A DNA stretch of 35,078 nucleotides. It comes from Bacteroides sp. GTDB lineage: Bacteria > Bacteroidota > Bacteroidia > Bacteroidales > UBA7960. This document shows, in pieces, positions 1 to 7,644 of this stretch. Below the pieces are notes generated by a model that saw only the letters and a program-made list of their open reading frames with translations, was not told where the DNA came from and did no database searches. The position numbers and the translations under genes are program-made. Location: positions 1 through 35,078 of the forward strand of contig JAZBOS010000113.1 in the NCBI GenBank assembly GCA_036351255.1. The letters run 5' to 3'. The stretch's first letter is position 1. Each line of letters opens with the position of its first letter.

Positions 1-1
1 G

Positions 2-175
2 GTGGGTGGTTTGCTTTCGGGAGATAAACCGGCCTATAAATATCTTGCCCATTCAGCTTCCGATTTTTATACCCCCAAAGAAATGAAAAAGATCCTGCTG
101 AAGGCAGGGTTCAGCCAAGTGGATTATAAGCAGTTGGTGGGTGGGGTCGCCGCCCTGTGGACCTGCATCAAATAA
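2..175 (+). CDS. menG: Menaquinone biosynthesis methyltransferase (UbiE/MenG), C-terminal 57 residues
   Basis: This is the 3' end of a gene that begins before the window; reading frame 2 is open until TAA at 173-175. The visible residues contain a Tyr-rich stretch (AYKYLAHSASDFYTP), then KEMKKILLKAGF and a final VGGVAALWTCIK. This resembles the tail of class I methyltransferases of the UbiE/MenG family, where an AGF segment precedes the last strand and a short hydrophobic end. The family methylates demethylmenaquinone using S-adenosylmethionine. The catalytic core lies outside the window, so the identification rests on the tail alone. A strong hairpin terminator follows within 20 bases, so this is the end of its transcript. 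Confidence 0.6.
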   Translation: MGGLLSGDKPAYKYLAHSASDFYTPKEMKKILLKAGFSQVDYKQLVGGVAALWTCIK

Positions 176-194
176 TCCTGGGATTACCGTAAAT

Positions 195-222
195 AAAAAA
201 AGCCTGTGAACGCAGGCTTTTT
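195..222. terminator. Bidirectional intrinsic terminator
   Basis: GCCTG (202-206) pairs with CAGGC (213-217) across a 6-base loop. The stem is flanked by an A run (195-201) and a T run (218-222) that can extend the pairing. It works in both directions: for the methyltransferase gene ending at 175 and for the reverse-strand gene ending at 240. Confidence 0.8.
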
Positions 223-239
223 GTTTTGTTAACGGGTGC

Positions 240-419
240 TTACTTCTTAATATCGTAGAAGCAACGTTTGGGTGAATACAATGTGCCCGAAACGGTCAGT
301 TTCTTGATCTCTTTATCTACTTCATTTTTCTCCAGTCCTGACAATTCGGCCACCTCGCCAGATTTAAGAGGCTTGCCTGCTTGTTCAAATGCCTTAATAA
401 TTTTTTCCTTTGCACTCAT
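240..419 (-). CDS. Small winged-helix/HTH protein (59 aa)
   Basis: This encodes a 59-residue protein starting MSAKEKIIKAFEQAGKPL. The pattern, a helix, then PLKSGEVAELSGL, then VDKEIKKLTVSGTLYSP, fits a minimal winged helix-turn-helix: recognition helix around residues 20-40, wing near the C-terminus. A longer in-frame start exists at 485, but the added residues (Phe/Ile/Asn-rich, AT-rich DNA) look like untranslated leader, so the Met at 419 is preferred. It could be a DNA-binding regulator of the MarR/ArsR fold class; there is no effector domain and its target is unknown. It stands alone and converges on the upstream methyltransferase gene, sharing its terminator. Confidence 0.65.
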   Translation of the reverse strand: MSAKEKIIKAFEQAGKPLKSGEVAELSGLEKNEVDKEIKKLTVSGTLYSPKRCFYDIKK

Positions 420-790
420 GTCGATGGTGTTAATTTTTAAGTAATTGAATATTCTGAAGGAATTCCTGATTATGAATTGTTGCAAAATTCAATGATTTTT
501 TTGAAATATTCAAGGAAAACCACAACCTTTGGATCAAAATTCTCATATTTTATTTTTCTTGTTTTAACCCTTTGGTTTTAAAGGCAGAAGCGGCAATCAG
601 CCATTTTCAGATATTTAGAATGGTTTTAAGTTATTAGTCAAAAACCTAATAATCAATAAGGTGTAAAGGAGTGGCATTAAATATATAATTTAGATCAACC
701 TGTTTTTTTGATAATAAATTATAGCTTTGCCATTGGAATAAGTTGAAACTTATTTAACAATACATTTCAAATTTTTTAAAATTCACTACA
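420..790. other. AT-rich intergenic region before the kor operon
   Basis: This 371-base stretch holds no convincing gene. It separates the divergent small HTH gene (reverse) and the kor operon (forward). It contains a 7-base inverted repeat, TTATTAG (630-636) with CTAATAA (645-651), and a -7 candidate, TAGCTTTG, at 722-729. Base composition is much more AT-rich than the flanking genes, as expected for a divergent promoter region. Confidence 0.6.
699..729 (+). promoter_or_regulatory. Candidate promoter of the kor operon
   Basis: TAGCTTTG at 722-729 matches the Bacteroidota -7 consensus TAnnTTTG. The -33 position (CCTG, 699-702, 19 bases upstream) is a poor match to TTTG. It would give a leader of about 55 bases before korD. 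Confidence 0.35.
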
Positions 791-1006
791 ATGGCAAAAA
801 GAGGTGATATTGTCATCGACATTGAACGCTGCAAAGGCTGCGGAATTTGTGTGCCTTTTTGTCCCACGGAGACGATAGCCCTGGGGCCCGAGGTGAACAG
901 CAAAGGGTATCATTATCTGGTTAAGGTTAACGACGCCTGCACGGGCTGCACAAACTGCGCAGTTGTGTGCCCCGATGCGGTCATTACTGTTTACCGCGAG
1001 AAATAA
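791..1006 (+). CDS. korD: 2-oxoacid:ferredoxin oxidoreductase, ferredoxin-like delta subunit
   Basis: This is a 71-residue 2x[4Fe-4S] ferredoxin. Two complete cluster motifs are present: CKGCGICVPFCP (Cys14, 17, 20, 24) and CTGCTNCAVVCP (Cys50, 53, 56, 60). It passes electrons from the thiamine-dependent catalytic subunits to an external ferredoxin. It is the first gene of a four-gene operon (delta, alpha, beta, gamma), with 39 bases to the alpha gene. The start ATG at 791 gives the short basic N-terminus MAKRGDIVID that is usual for this subunit. The substrate could be 2-oxoglutarate or branched-chain 2-oxoacids; sequence alone does not decide, and the same subunits are often named Vor. Confidence 0.9.
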   Translation: MAKRGDIVIDIERCKGCGICVPFCPTETIALGPEVNSKGYHYLVKVNDACTGCTNCAVVCPDAVITVYREK

Positions 1007-1045
1007 TCAAAAAATAGCCTAAACGGAAAAAATATCTTTATCAAG

Positions 1046-2113
1046 ATGAAAGAACTCAGATTAATGAAAGGCAACGAAGCATTGGCCGAAGCCGCTATCA
1101 GGGCAGGCGCTGATGCATACTTTGGTTATCCCATCACGCCGCAATCAGAGGTCATCGAGTATTTAATGACCGAGAACCCGGTGGAACGAACAGGAATGGT
1201 TGTTTTACAGGCCGAGAGTGAGGTGGCCGCCATTAATATGGTTTATGGAGCAGCAGGCTGCGGCAAGAAAGCCATGACCTCATCCTCAAGTCCTGGCATC
1301 AGTTTGAAAATGGAAGGCATTTCCTACATTGCTGGTGCCGAATTGCCCTGCCTCATTGTGAATGTGGTCCGTGGAGGTCCCGGTCTTGGAACCATTCAGC
1401 CCTCCCAGTCCGACTACTTCCAGGCGGTCAAGGGTGGAGGACATGGCGACTATAAACTCCTCGTTCTAGCCCCAGCTACCGTGCAGGAAACGGTTGACTT
1501 TGTAAAACTTGGGTTTGACCTGGCATTCAAATACCGTAACCCCGTTATGATTCTATCCGATGGAATCATTGGACAGATGATGGAAAAAGTGGAGCTGTTT
1601 GAGCAGGTTCCCCGTTCAACGGAACAACCCGAATGGGCAACCGTAGGTAAGAAACCCGGCCGCGACCATGTGGTTGTTACTTCACTCCAGCTTCAGTCGG
1701 AAGAACAGGAAAAAGTAAACCTTCGCCTGCAGGCCAAATACCGCGTGATTGAGAAAAACGAGATCCGCTATGAAACATATTTGACCGATGATGCTGAATA
1801 TCTGTTCGTTTCCTTTGGTTCAGCTGCCCGCATCACCCGCAAGGCAATGGAAATGGCAAGGGCAAAAGGAATTAAGGTGGGTCTCCTTCGTCCACAGACG
1901 CTTTTCCCATACCCATATGAGGCCATTAAAAAACTTGCCGACCAGGTGAAAGGCATTCTTACGGTTGAAATGAACGCCGGTCAAATGGTGGAAGACGTCA
2001 GGCTGGCAGTGAACGGTAAAGTTAAGGTGGAGCATTTTGGCCGCTTTGGTGGAATGATCCCCAACCCGGATGAAATTCTCAATGCACTTGAACAAAAAAT
2101 TATTGGAGGATAA
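1046..2113 (+). CDS. korA: 2-oxoacid:ferredoxin oxidoreductase alpha subunit (KorA/VorB)
   Basis: This 355-residue subunit starts [17 protein letters not shown]. It has the PYR-domain signature [10 protein letters not shown] near residue 28 and the [14 protein letters not shown] / [16 protein letters not shown] segments that line the active site. The C-terminal part (from about residue 240) is the transketolase C-like domain ending [17 protein letters not shown]. With the beta subunit it decarboxylates a 2-oxoacid and forms an acyl-CoA with reduced ferredoxin. Its length and the SSSSPG segment match the proteins usually annotated 3-methyl-2-oxobutanoate dehydrogenase VorB in Bacteroidota, so either 2-oxoglutarate or 2-oxoisovalerate is possible. 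Only 2 bases separate it from the beta gene, so translation is probably coupled. Confidence 0.9.
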   Translation: MKELRLMKGNEALAEAAIRAGADAYFGYPITPQSEVIEYLMTENPVERTGMVVLQAESEVAAINMVYGAAGCGKKAMTSSSSPGISLKMEGISYIAGAELPCLIVNVVRGGPGLGTIQPSQSDYFQAVKGGGHGDYKLLVLAPATVQETVDFVKLGFDLAFKYRNPVMILSDGIIGQMMEKVELFEQVPRSTEQPEWATVGKKPGRDHVVVTSLQLQSEEQEKVNLRLQAKYRVIEKNEIRYETYLTDDAEYLFVSFGSAARITRKAMEMARAKGIKVGLLRPQTLFPYPYEAIKKLADQVKGILTVEMNAGQMVEDVRLAVNGKVKVEHFGRFGGMIPNPDEILNALEQKIIGG

Positions 2114-2115
2114 TC

Positions 2116-2880
2116 ATGGCTGAAAACTTAATAAAACCTGAAAACCTGGTATACGAGAAGACCAAGGTGATGACCGACAAGATCCTGCACTATTGCCCGG
2201 GTTGTGGTCATGGTACGGCTCACCGGATACTGGCCGAGGTCATCGATGAAATGGGCATTCAAAATGAGACCATAGGGGTTGCCCCGGTAGGATGCTCTGT
2301 ACTGGCCTATAATTATTTTGACGTGGATATGACCGAAGCAGCCCACGGGCGCGCTCCTGCTGTTGCTACGGGCATCAAGCGTGTGTTCCCCGAGAAGTTT
2401 GTGTTTACTTATCAGGGTGATGGTGACCTTGCGGCCATTGGTACCGCCGAGACCATTCACGCCTGCAATCGGGGCGAGAATATTCTCATCGTTTTTATTA
2501 ATAATGGTATTTATGGAATGACGGGCGGCCAGATGGCCCCCACCACCCTGGAGGGGATGAAGAGCTCGACCTCACCCCGGGGAAGGGATATCAAAACCAT
2601 GGGTAATCCCCTGAAGATTACCGAACTCGTTGCCCAGTTGCCTGGCACTTTTTTCGTGACCCGCCAGTCGGTGCATACCCCGGCCAGTGTCCGCAAGGCC
2701 AAGCGGGCCATCAAAAAAGCGATGGAATACCAGAAACTGAACAAAGGGACCTGCTTGGTGGAGATCGTCTCAAACTGCAACTCAGGCTGGAAAATGACTC
2801 CCATCCATGCCAACCAGTGGATGGAAGAGAATATGTTCCCCTTCTTCCCTCTTGGAGATATTAAAGTACCACAAGAATAA
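2116..2880 (+). CDS. korB: 2-oxoacid:ferredoxin oxidoreductase beta subunit (TPP-binding)
   Basis: This 254-residue subunit binds thiamine diphosphate. HYCPGCGHGTAHRIL near residue 26 holds the conserved CPGCGH, and GDGDLAAIG followed by FINNGIYGMTGGQ is the TPP/Mg motif (GDGD...NN). A later segment, MAPTTLEGMKSSTSPRGRD, is typical of the KorB/VorC family. The protein lacks its own cluster cysteines, as expected when a separate delta subunit is present. It lies 2 bases after korA and 18 bases before the gamma gene. Confidence 0.9.
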   Translation: MAENLIKPENLVYEKTKVMTDKILHYCPGCGHGTAHRILAEVIDEMGIQNETIGVAPVGCSVLAYNYFDVDMTEAAHGRAPAVATGIKRVFPEKFVFTYQGDGDLAAIGTAETIHACNRGENILIVFINNGIYGMTGGQMAPTTLEGMKSSTSPRGRDIKTMGNPLKITELVAQLPGTFFVTRQSVHTPASVRKAKRAIKKAMEYQKLNKGTCLVEIVSNCNSGWKMTPIHANQWMEENMFPFFPLGDIKVPQE

Positions 2881-2898
2881 TTCTAAAGGAATCATATC

Positions 2899-3450
2899 AT
2901 GACAGAAGAAATTATTATTGCCGGATTTGGCGGACAAGGGGTACTATCCATGGGTCAGATCCTTTGCTATAGCGGGGTGATGCAAGGCAAGGAAGTGAGC
3001 TGGATGCCCTCCTATGGCCCTGAAATGCGAGGTGGTACCGCAAACTGTACTGCCATCATCAGCGATGACTCAATTAGCTCACCCGTGCTTAATGCATTCG
3101 ATACCGCCATTGTATTGAACCAGCCGTCAATGGATAAATTTGAGGACTCCGTTAAGCCTGGAGGACTGCTTATATACGAGCGTAACGGGATGACCCGCAA
3201 GCCACGCCGCAAGGATATCAATGTCTGGGCAATCGGTGCCTATGATGAGTCATTGAAGATGAACAACGTGAAGGTGTTTAACATGATTGTACTGGGCGGA
3301 TTTCTCAAAATTAAGCCCATTATCGAAATGGAAAATGTTATCAAAGGGCTGAAAAAAGTCTTGCCCGAACGGTATCATCACCTGATCCCCCTCAATGAAG
3401 AGGCCATCAAGCGCGGGATGGACATTATTTCACACGAAAATAAAGTATAA
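2899..3450 (+). CDS. korC: 2-oxoacid:ferredoxin oxidoreductase gamma subunit
   Basis: This 183-residue subunit is the last gene of the operon. It has the family opening GFGGQGVLSMGQILCYSG (residues 8-25) and the SYGPEMRGGTANCTAIIS segment, which bind near the CoA and TPP sites. With the other three subunits it completes a heterotetrameric unit that links amino-acid or TCA-cycle carbon to ferredoxin, typical of anaerobes. An intrinsic terminator begins about 24 bases after its stop. Confidence 0.9.
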   Translation: MTEEIIIAGFGGQGVLSMGQILCYSGVMQGKEVSWMPSYGPEMRGGTANCTAIISDDSISSPVLNAFDTAIVLNQPSMDKFEDSVKPGGLLIYERNGMTRKPRRKDINVWAIGAYDESLKMNNVKVFNMIVLGGFLKIKPIIEMENVIKGLKKVLPERYHHLIPLNEEAIKRGMDIISHENKV

Positions 3451-3474
3451 TATTGCCAAGGTTGATTAATTTTG

Positions 3475-3505
3475 GGGAGTCCGGTTTGCCGGGCTCCCTT
3501 TTTTT
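3475..3505 (+). terminator. Intrinsic terminator of the kor operon
   Basis: A 10-base-pair stem (3475-3484 with 3489-3498, one T/G wobble) closes a TTTG loop and is followed by seven Ts (3499-3505). It sits between korC and the retropepsin-like gene, and it occupies the codons of a longer TTG-started reading of that next gene. Confidence 0.85.
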
Positions 3506-3510
3506 ACCTT

Positions 3511-3930
3511 ATGGAAATACCTGTAAGAATTGTAGAAATTGATCAATTGGGTTATCATCTGCTTATTGAAGGCCGAGTGAATGATCTCAAGGCCAATGTC
3601 CTGATCGACACCGGAGCTTCGCGGACGGTGATCGACCTGAACCGCCTGAATCATTTTTTTAAAGACCCCCTTACGCGCGAATACGATAAGTCGTGTGCCG
3701 GTTTGGGTAGCGGTCAGATCACATCCTATGTGACCGTGCTCCATAGCCTGCAATTGGGCCATAAAGTCATGAAGGATGTTGAAATTGTTGCCATCGACCT
3801 GGCTTCCATCAATACGAATTATGCCATTTACGATCTTCCTCGTATAGATATGGTACTGGGCAGTGATTTGTTGCTGAAAATGGACGCCTGCATCGATTAC
3901 AGGGCAAGGAAACTAAGCCTTCGAACCTGA
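3511..3930 (+). CDS. Retropepsin-like aspartic protease (clan AA)
   Basis: This encodes a 139-residue protein with the aspartic protease motif VLIDTGASRTVID; the catalytic Asp is residue 33 of DTGAS. The second family signature, MVLGSDLLLKMDACIDY, lies near the C-terminus. There is one DTG motif per chain, so it would have to act as a homodimer, as retroviral proteases do. There is no signal peptide or membrane segment, which suggests a cytoplasmic protein. The ATG at 3511 is chosen because an upstream TTG (3472) would place 13 codons inside the kor terminator hairpin. A -7-like TAATTTTG at 3467-3474 may give it its own promoter. The substrate is unknown. Confidence 0.75.
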   Translation: MEIPVRIVEIDQLGYHLLIEGRVNDLKANVLIDTGASRTVIDLNRLNHFFKDPLTREYDKSCAGLGSGQITSYVTVLHSLQLGHKVMKDVEIVAIDLASINTNYAIYDLPRIDMVLGSDLLLKMDACIDYRARKLSLRT

Positions 3931-3987
3931 GCCCCTATCGGACAATGAATTGGGAAAGGTTTTTTTTCGATAAACAAAAAATTAACA

Positions 3988-3995
3988 TAACTTTG
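3988..3995 (+). promoter_or_regulatory. Possible distal promoter of secDF
   Basis: TAACTTTG at 3988-3995 matches the Bacteroidota -7 consensus. The -33 position holds only a T run (3961-3967). It would give a leader of about 160 bases that includes a 6-base-pair hairpin (4034-4039 with 4043-4048). Confidence 0.3.
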
Positions 3996-4097
3996 CGGTC
4001 GGTTTTTTAACAGGCCCGGAATGAGCGAATTATCCTGTATTTTACAGGTTTACGGACAGACTGGGAATAAATTTTTTATTGCCTCTGCATGCGTGCA

Positions 4098-4128
4098 TTG
4101 GTAAAAAGCATTACTTATTCTATATTTG
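4098..4128 (+). promoter_or_regulatory. Promoter of secDF
   Basis: TTG (4098-4100), a 20-base spacer and TATATTTG (4121-4128) match the Bacteroidota -33/-7 promoter pattern. Transcription would begin near 4135, about 25 bases before the secDF ATG. Confidence 0.6.
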
Positions 4129-4160
4129 CACCCTCAAAAAAACAATTAAAGTCTTAAAAC

Positions 4161-7100
4161 ATGCAAAATAAAGGTTTGATACGGTTTTTTGCCATTGCCC
4201 TGGCTTTGGTATGTCTTTACCAGCTGTCGTTCAGCTTTATTACCAGGAAAGTGGAACGCGACGCCACTAACTATGCACAGCAAGAGCGTTTTGTAAATCA
4301 GGCCCAGGAATTGGCCGGTGGCGATGAGATCATGTTCGGTTATCTTCGCGATTCCATTACCCGTTCGCAGGAGCGCTTTTACCTGGACTCCATGATGAAC
4401 GAGACGGTTTACAACATTGGTGTTGTAAAATATGATTACCGTGAGGTTAAAGAACGTGAGCTGAACCTGGGTCTTGACCTGAAAGGTGGGATGAACGTTA
4501 CCCTGGAAATTTCGGTTTCTGATATTGTCAACGCTTTGTCCGGTTACAGCGCCGATGTCACCTTCCAAATGGCAATGGAAAAGGCGAAGGAAGCCCAGCG
4601 CACCAGCCGGGAAGATTTTGTCAGCCTCTTTGGAAGGGCTTTTGAGGAAACAGACCCCAACGCCAGCCTGGCAGCCATTTTCAGTACCGTAGAAATGCGC
4701 GACCGAATTGGTTTTAACTCAACCAATGAAGAGGTTCTGAATGTGCTGCGTACCGAGGTGGAAGCTGCTGTTGACCGTTCTTTTCAAATCCTTCGCACCC
4801 GTATCGACCGTTTTGGCGTGGCCCAGCCAAATATCCAAAAGTTGCAGACCTCCGGCCGTATCCTGGTGGAACTGCCCGGTATAAAGGAACCCGAACGGGT
4901 TCGCCGCCTGCTGCAGGGAACAGCCCGTCTGGAATTTTGGGAAACCTATGAATTCTCTGAAGTATATCAGTATTTTATGGATGCCAACGAGCGCCTGAGA
5001 GGAACCGAAGCTGAAGATACCCTTCAAACCGAAGAAACCGTTGTGGAAACTGCTCCCGTGGAAGAACCGGGATCTGCCCTTGAATCTGATGTGGAAGCCA
5101 TGCTGGACACCTTGGGTATGGATTCCATTGACTCAGGAGACCTGACCGACCTGCTGGCAGGTGAAGAAGCCGTTCCCGGTAGTGAATCCTTTGATGAGTT
5201 TGCCCGTGAAAATCCCCTCTTTGCCTATCTGAATCCTGCCTTTATGCAGGACGAATCAGGACAGATGTTCCCGGGTCAGGGTCCAGTGGTTGGTTATGCG
5301 GCCATTCAAGATACTGCAAGGGTTAACAACCTGATCAAGCAAGCTCGCGACAGGGGAATTATTCCCCGCAACATGATGTTGCTATGGAATGTGAAACCCG
5401 TGCGCGACAATGAAAACGTCCACGAACTTGTGGCCATCAGGCAATCCTCACGCGATGGAGCCGCTCCCCTGACGGGTGACGTCATTGTTGACGCCCGCCA
5501 GGATTATAGCCCCACAGGCCAGATTGAGATTTCAATGACCATGAACAGCGATGGGGCCCGCACTTGGCGCAGGCTCACGGCCGACAACATTGGTAAGGCT
5601 ATAGCGATCGTTCTGGATGATTATGTATATTCCTTCCCGGTAGTTTCAAATGAAATTTCTGGTGGTCGTTCCTCGATCACCGGGCAGTTTACTGTGGCAG
5701 AAGCACAAGACCTTGCCAACATCCTCAGGGCTGGTTCTCTTCCTGCTCCCGCTCACATTGTGGAAGAAGCTATAGTAGGTCCCTCACTGGGTCGTGAAGC
5801 CATAAACAGTGGCTTTATCAGCTTTTTGCTCGCTTTTGTGATCGTACTGATTTATATGGGGATCTACTACAGCCGCGCCGGTTTGGTTGCCGACCTCGCC
5901 CTTGTAGCCAACATATTCTTTATTTTTGGTGTACTGGCTTCACTGGGTGCCGTGCTGACCTTGCCTGGTATCGCCGGTATCGTGCTTACCCTTGGTATGG
6001 CTGTGGATGCCAACGTGATCATTTACGAACGTATCCTCGAAGAGCTTCGGGCGGGAAAAGGCCAGAAACTGGCTATATCCGATGGTTACAAAAATGCCTA
6101 TTCAGCCATCGTCGATGGTAACGTAACCACCCTGTTAACCGGTATCGTGTTATACATTTTTGGTTCAGGTCCGGTACAGGGCTTTGCCACCACGCTGATC
6201 ATTGGTATCATCTCTTCACTGTTTACTGCCATCTTCATTTCGCGCCTCATATTCAGCCACTGGATAGAGCACAATGTTAACATTCATTTCGATACCAAAC
6301 TGTCGAAAGATATGCTGACCAAGGTGAACTTCGATTTTATCGGCGTTCGCAAGAAGTTTTACATTCTTTCTGCAGTGGTTATCATCATCGGGCTTGGCTC
6401 CCTGACTCTTCGTGGTTTCAGCTACGGCGTTGACTTCAGCGGTGGCCGCAGCTATGTGGTTCGTTTCGATCAGGAAGTCAATACCCTCGACATTAGGGCC
6501 TCCCTCCAGGATGTACTGGGCGAGACTCCAGAAGTGAAAACTTTTGGTCCCAATACCCAGGTGAAAATTACCACCCGTTTCATGATCGATAACGACAGTG
6601 CCGAAGCCGATTCAATTGCCGAAAGGAAGATTTATGACGGCCTTGCTGAATTCTTTAACAGTCCGGTCACCTATGATGAGTTTACAAGCGATGACGATGC
6701 CAAGGTGATCGGAAGGCTGAGTTCGCAGAAAGTAGGACCCACTGTGGCCCGTGACATCAAGATCGGTGCAGTCATCAGTGTGATCATTGCCCTGATCATT
6801 ATCTTTATTTACATTGCCATTCGCTTCAACAAGTGGCAGTTTGGGGTTGGGGGCCTTGTTTCCCTTGCCCACGACTCCATTATCGTGATCTCACTGTATT
6901 CCTTGTTGCACAATATAGTTCCGTGGACCATGGAGGTTGACCAAACCTTTATTGCGGCCATCCTGACCATCATTGGATATTCTATCAACGATACTGTGGT
7001 GATCTTCGACCGTGTGCGTGAGAACATGACTCTGTTCCCCAAACGCGACATCAAAACCAATATGAACCTAGCCCTGAACTCCACACTTTCGCGTACCTTC

Positions 7101-7283
7101 AACACCTCGGGTACTACTCTGGCTGTGTTGCTGATCATTTTCCTCTTTGGTGGTGAGGTGATTAGGGGCTTCTCGTTTGCCCTGCTCATCGGTATTGCCG
7201 TAGGTACTTATTCTTCGCTGTTTAACGCAACCCCCGTTGCTTACGACCTCCTGATGAGGAGAAAAGACAAAAAGAAACACTAA
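4161..7283 (+). CDS. secDF: Fused protein translocase subunit SecDF
   Basis: This 1040-residue protein joins SecD and SecF in one chain. Together they use the proton gradient to help pull proteins through SecYEG. The first transmembrane helix is at residues 5-25. The SecD P1 signature LGLDLKGGMNVTLEIS is near residue 100, and RTRIDRFGVAQPNIQ follows near 213. The SecD channel helices carry GMAVDANVIIYERILEE around 611. The SecF half opens with YGVDFSGGRSYVVRF near 755 and holds IGYSINDTVVIFDRVREN near 937. An acidic linker rich in Glu and Asp (about residues 282-348) lies inside the first periplasmic domain. It has its own promoter and a very strong terminator, so it is probably monocistronic. 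Confidence 0.97.
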   Translation: MQNKGLIRFFAIALALVCLYQLSFSFITRKVERDATNYAQQERFVNQAQELAGGDEIMFGYLRDSITRSQERFYLDSMMNETVYNIGVVKYDYREVKERELNLGLDLKGGMNVTLEISVSDIVNALSGYSADVTFQMAMEKAKEAQRTSREDFVSLFGRAFEETDPNASLAAIFSTVEMRDRIGFNSTNEEVLNVLRTEVEAAVDRSFQILRTRIDRFGVAQPNIQKLQTSGRILVELPGIKEPERVRRLLQGTARLEFWETYEFSEVYQYFMDANERLRGTEAEDTLQTEETVVETAPVEEPGSALESDVEAMLDTLGMDSIDSGDLTDLLAGEEAVPGSESFDEFARENPLFAYLNPAFMQDESGQMFPGQGPVVGYAAIQDTARVNNLIKQARDRGIIPRNMMLLWNVKPVRDNENVHELVAIRQSSRDGAAPLTGDVIVDARQDYSPTGQIEISMTMNSDGARTWRRLTADNIGKAIAIVLDDYVYSFPVVSNEISGGRSSITGQFTVAEAQDLANILRAGSLPAPAHIVEEAIVGPSLGREAINSGFISFLLAFVIVLIYMGIYYSRAGLVADLALVANIFFIFGVLASLGAVLTLPGIAGIVLTLGMAVDANVIIYERILEELRAGKGQKLAISDGYKNAYSAIVDGNVTTLLTGIVLYIFGSGPVQGFATTLIIGIISSLFTAIFISRLIFSHWIEHNVNIHFDTKLSKDMLTKVNFDFIGVRKKFYILSAVVIIIGLGSLTLRGFSYGVDFSGGRSYVVRFDQEVNTLDIRASLQDVLGETPEVKTFGPNTQVKITTRFMIDNDSAEADSIAERKIYDGLAEFFNSPVTYDEFTSDDDAKVIGRLSSQKVGPTVARDIKIGAVISVIIALIIIFIYIAIRFNKWQFGVGGLVSLAHDSIIVISLYSLLHNIVPWTMEVDQTFIAAILTIIGYSINDTVVIFDRVRENMTLFPKRDIKTNMNLALNSTLSRTFNTSGTTLAVLLIIFLFGGEVIRGFSFALLIGIAVGTYSSLFNATPVAYDLLMRRKDKKKH

Positions 7284-7302
7284 TATCATTTGATTGTTAT
7301 TC

Positions 7303-7339
7303 AAAGCGCCCGGGAGTTTTCTCCCGGGCGCTTTTTTTT
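7303..7339 (+). terminator. Strong intrinsic terminator of secDF
   Basis: A perfect 11-base-pair GC-rich stem (7306-7316 with 7321-7331) closes a TTTT loop and is followed by eight Ts (7332-7339). Flanking A/T pairs extend the stem. Confidence 0.95.
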
Positions 7340-7413
7340 CGTACTGGGGAATGGCTTGCTTGAAAGAGTCGTTTCAATTGGTTAAATTCTTTTTTCCAGT
7401 TTATAAAATTAGG

Positions 7414-7427
7414 GGCAGTATACTGCC
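7414..7427. repeat. 14-base perfect palindrome
   Basis: GGCAGTATACTGCC reads the same on both strands, centred between 7420 and 7421. It lies 9 bases before the larger palindrome 7437-7484. A short perfect palindrome of this type could be a dimeric regulator site; no regulator is identified. Confidence 0.6.
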
Positions 7428-7436
7428 ATAGAGGTA

Positions 7437-7484
7437 GTTTAGTCGGGTTTTAGTCGTTTTAAAACGACTAAAACCCGACTAAAC
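7437..7484. repeat. Phased palindromic element E1
   Basis: This is a 48-base perfect palindrome with no loop (24-base arms, centre between 7460 and 7461). Each arm holds two 11-base units of the form CG-AC-TAAA. CpG steps begin at 7444, 7455, 7465 and 7476, so the spacing is 11-10-11. The centre is CG-TTTTAAAA-CG. Both flanks carry the same mark at the same distance: TATGG on the reverse strand (7430 to 7426) and TCTGG on the forward strand (7491-7495), each with TGG 15 bases beyond the outer CG. It has no T tract and follows an already complete terminator. It belongs to the same family as the elements at 20151 and 31067. Confidence 0.9.
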
Positions 7485-7623
7485 CTATAATCTGGTCCGG
7501 ATTGGATATGTAGGCGGAGGCTTTTTCAGGAGAACTCCGGTTTTTTTAAACCCCGGGAAATATCCCGCGATCAAGCCCATTTGAATTAAAAATTTCAAAG
7601 CTCAAATATTGCTCAGAAACCAT

Positions 7624-7631
7624 TAAATTTG
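7624..7631 (+). promoter_or_regulatory. Candidate -7 element of tatA
   Basis: TAAATTTG matches the Bacteroidota -7 consensus and lies 13 bases before the tatA ATG. No good -33 TTG is present at the usual distance. If used, the leader would be fewer than 10 bases long. Confidence 0.4.
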
Positions 7632-7644
7632 TCCAACTTAACCT

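Larger units (their letters stand above)
7340..7644. other. Intergenic region between secDF and tatA
   Basis: This 305-base stretch has no gene. It holds a 14-base perfect palindrome (7414-7427), a 48-base perfect palindrome (7437-7484) and, at its end, the tatA -7 element (7624-7631). The palindromes lie beyond the secDF terminator, so they are not needed to end that transcript. Confidence 0.7.

Noticed and set aside
3931..4160. A riboswitch or attenuator in the secDF leader
   Set aside because: Only a 6-base-pair hairpin (4034-4048) is visible, with no known aptamer pattern; the proximal promoter lies downstream of it.
7437..7484. Phased palindromes read as CRISPR repeats or as ordinary terminators
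   Set aside because: There are no spacers between direct repeats, no cas genes and no T tract. E1 and E2 lie beyond complete terminators.
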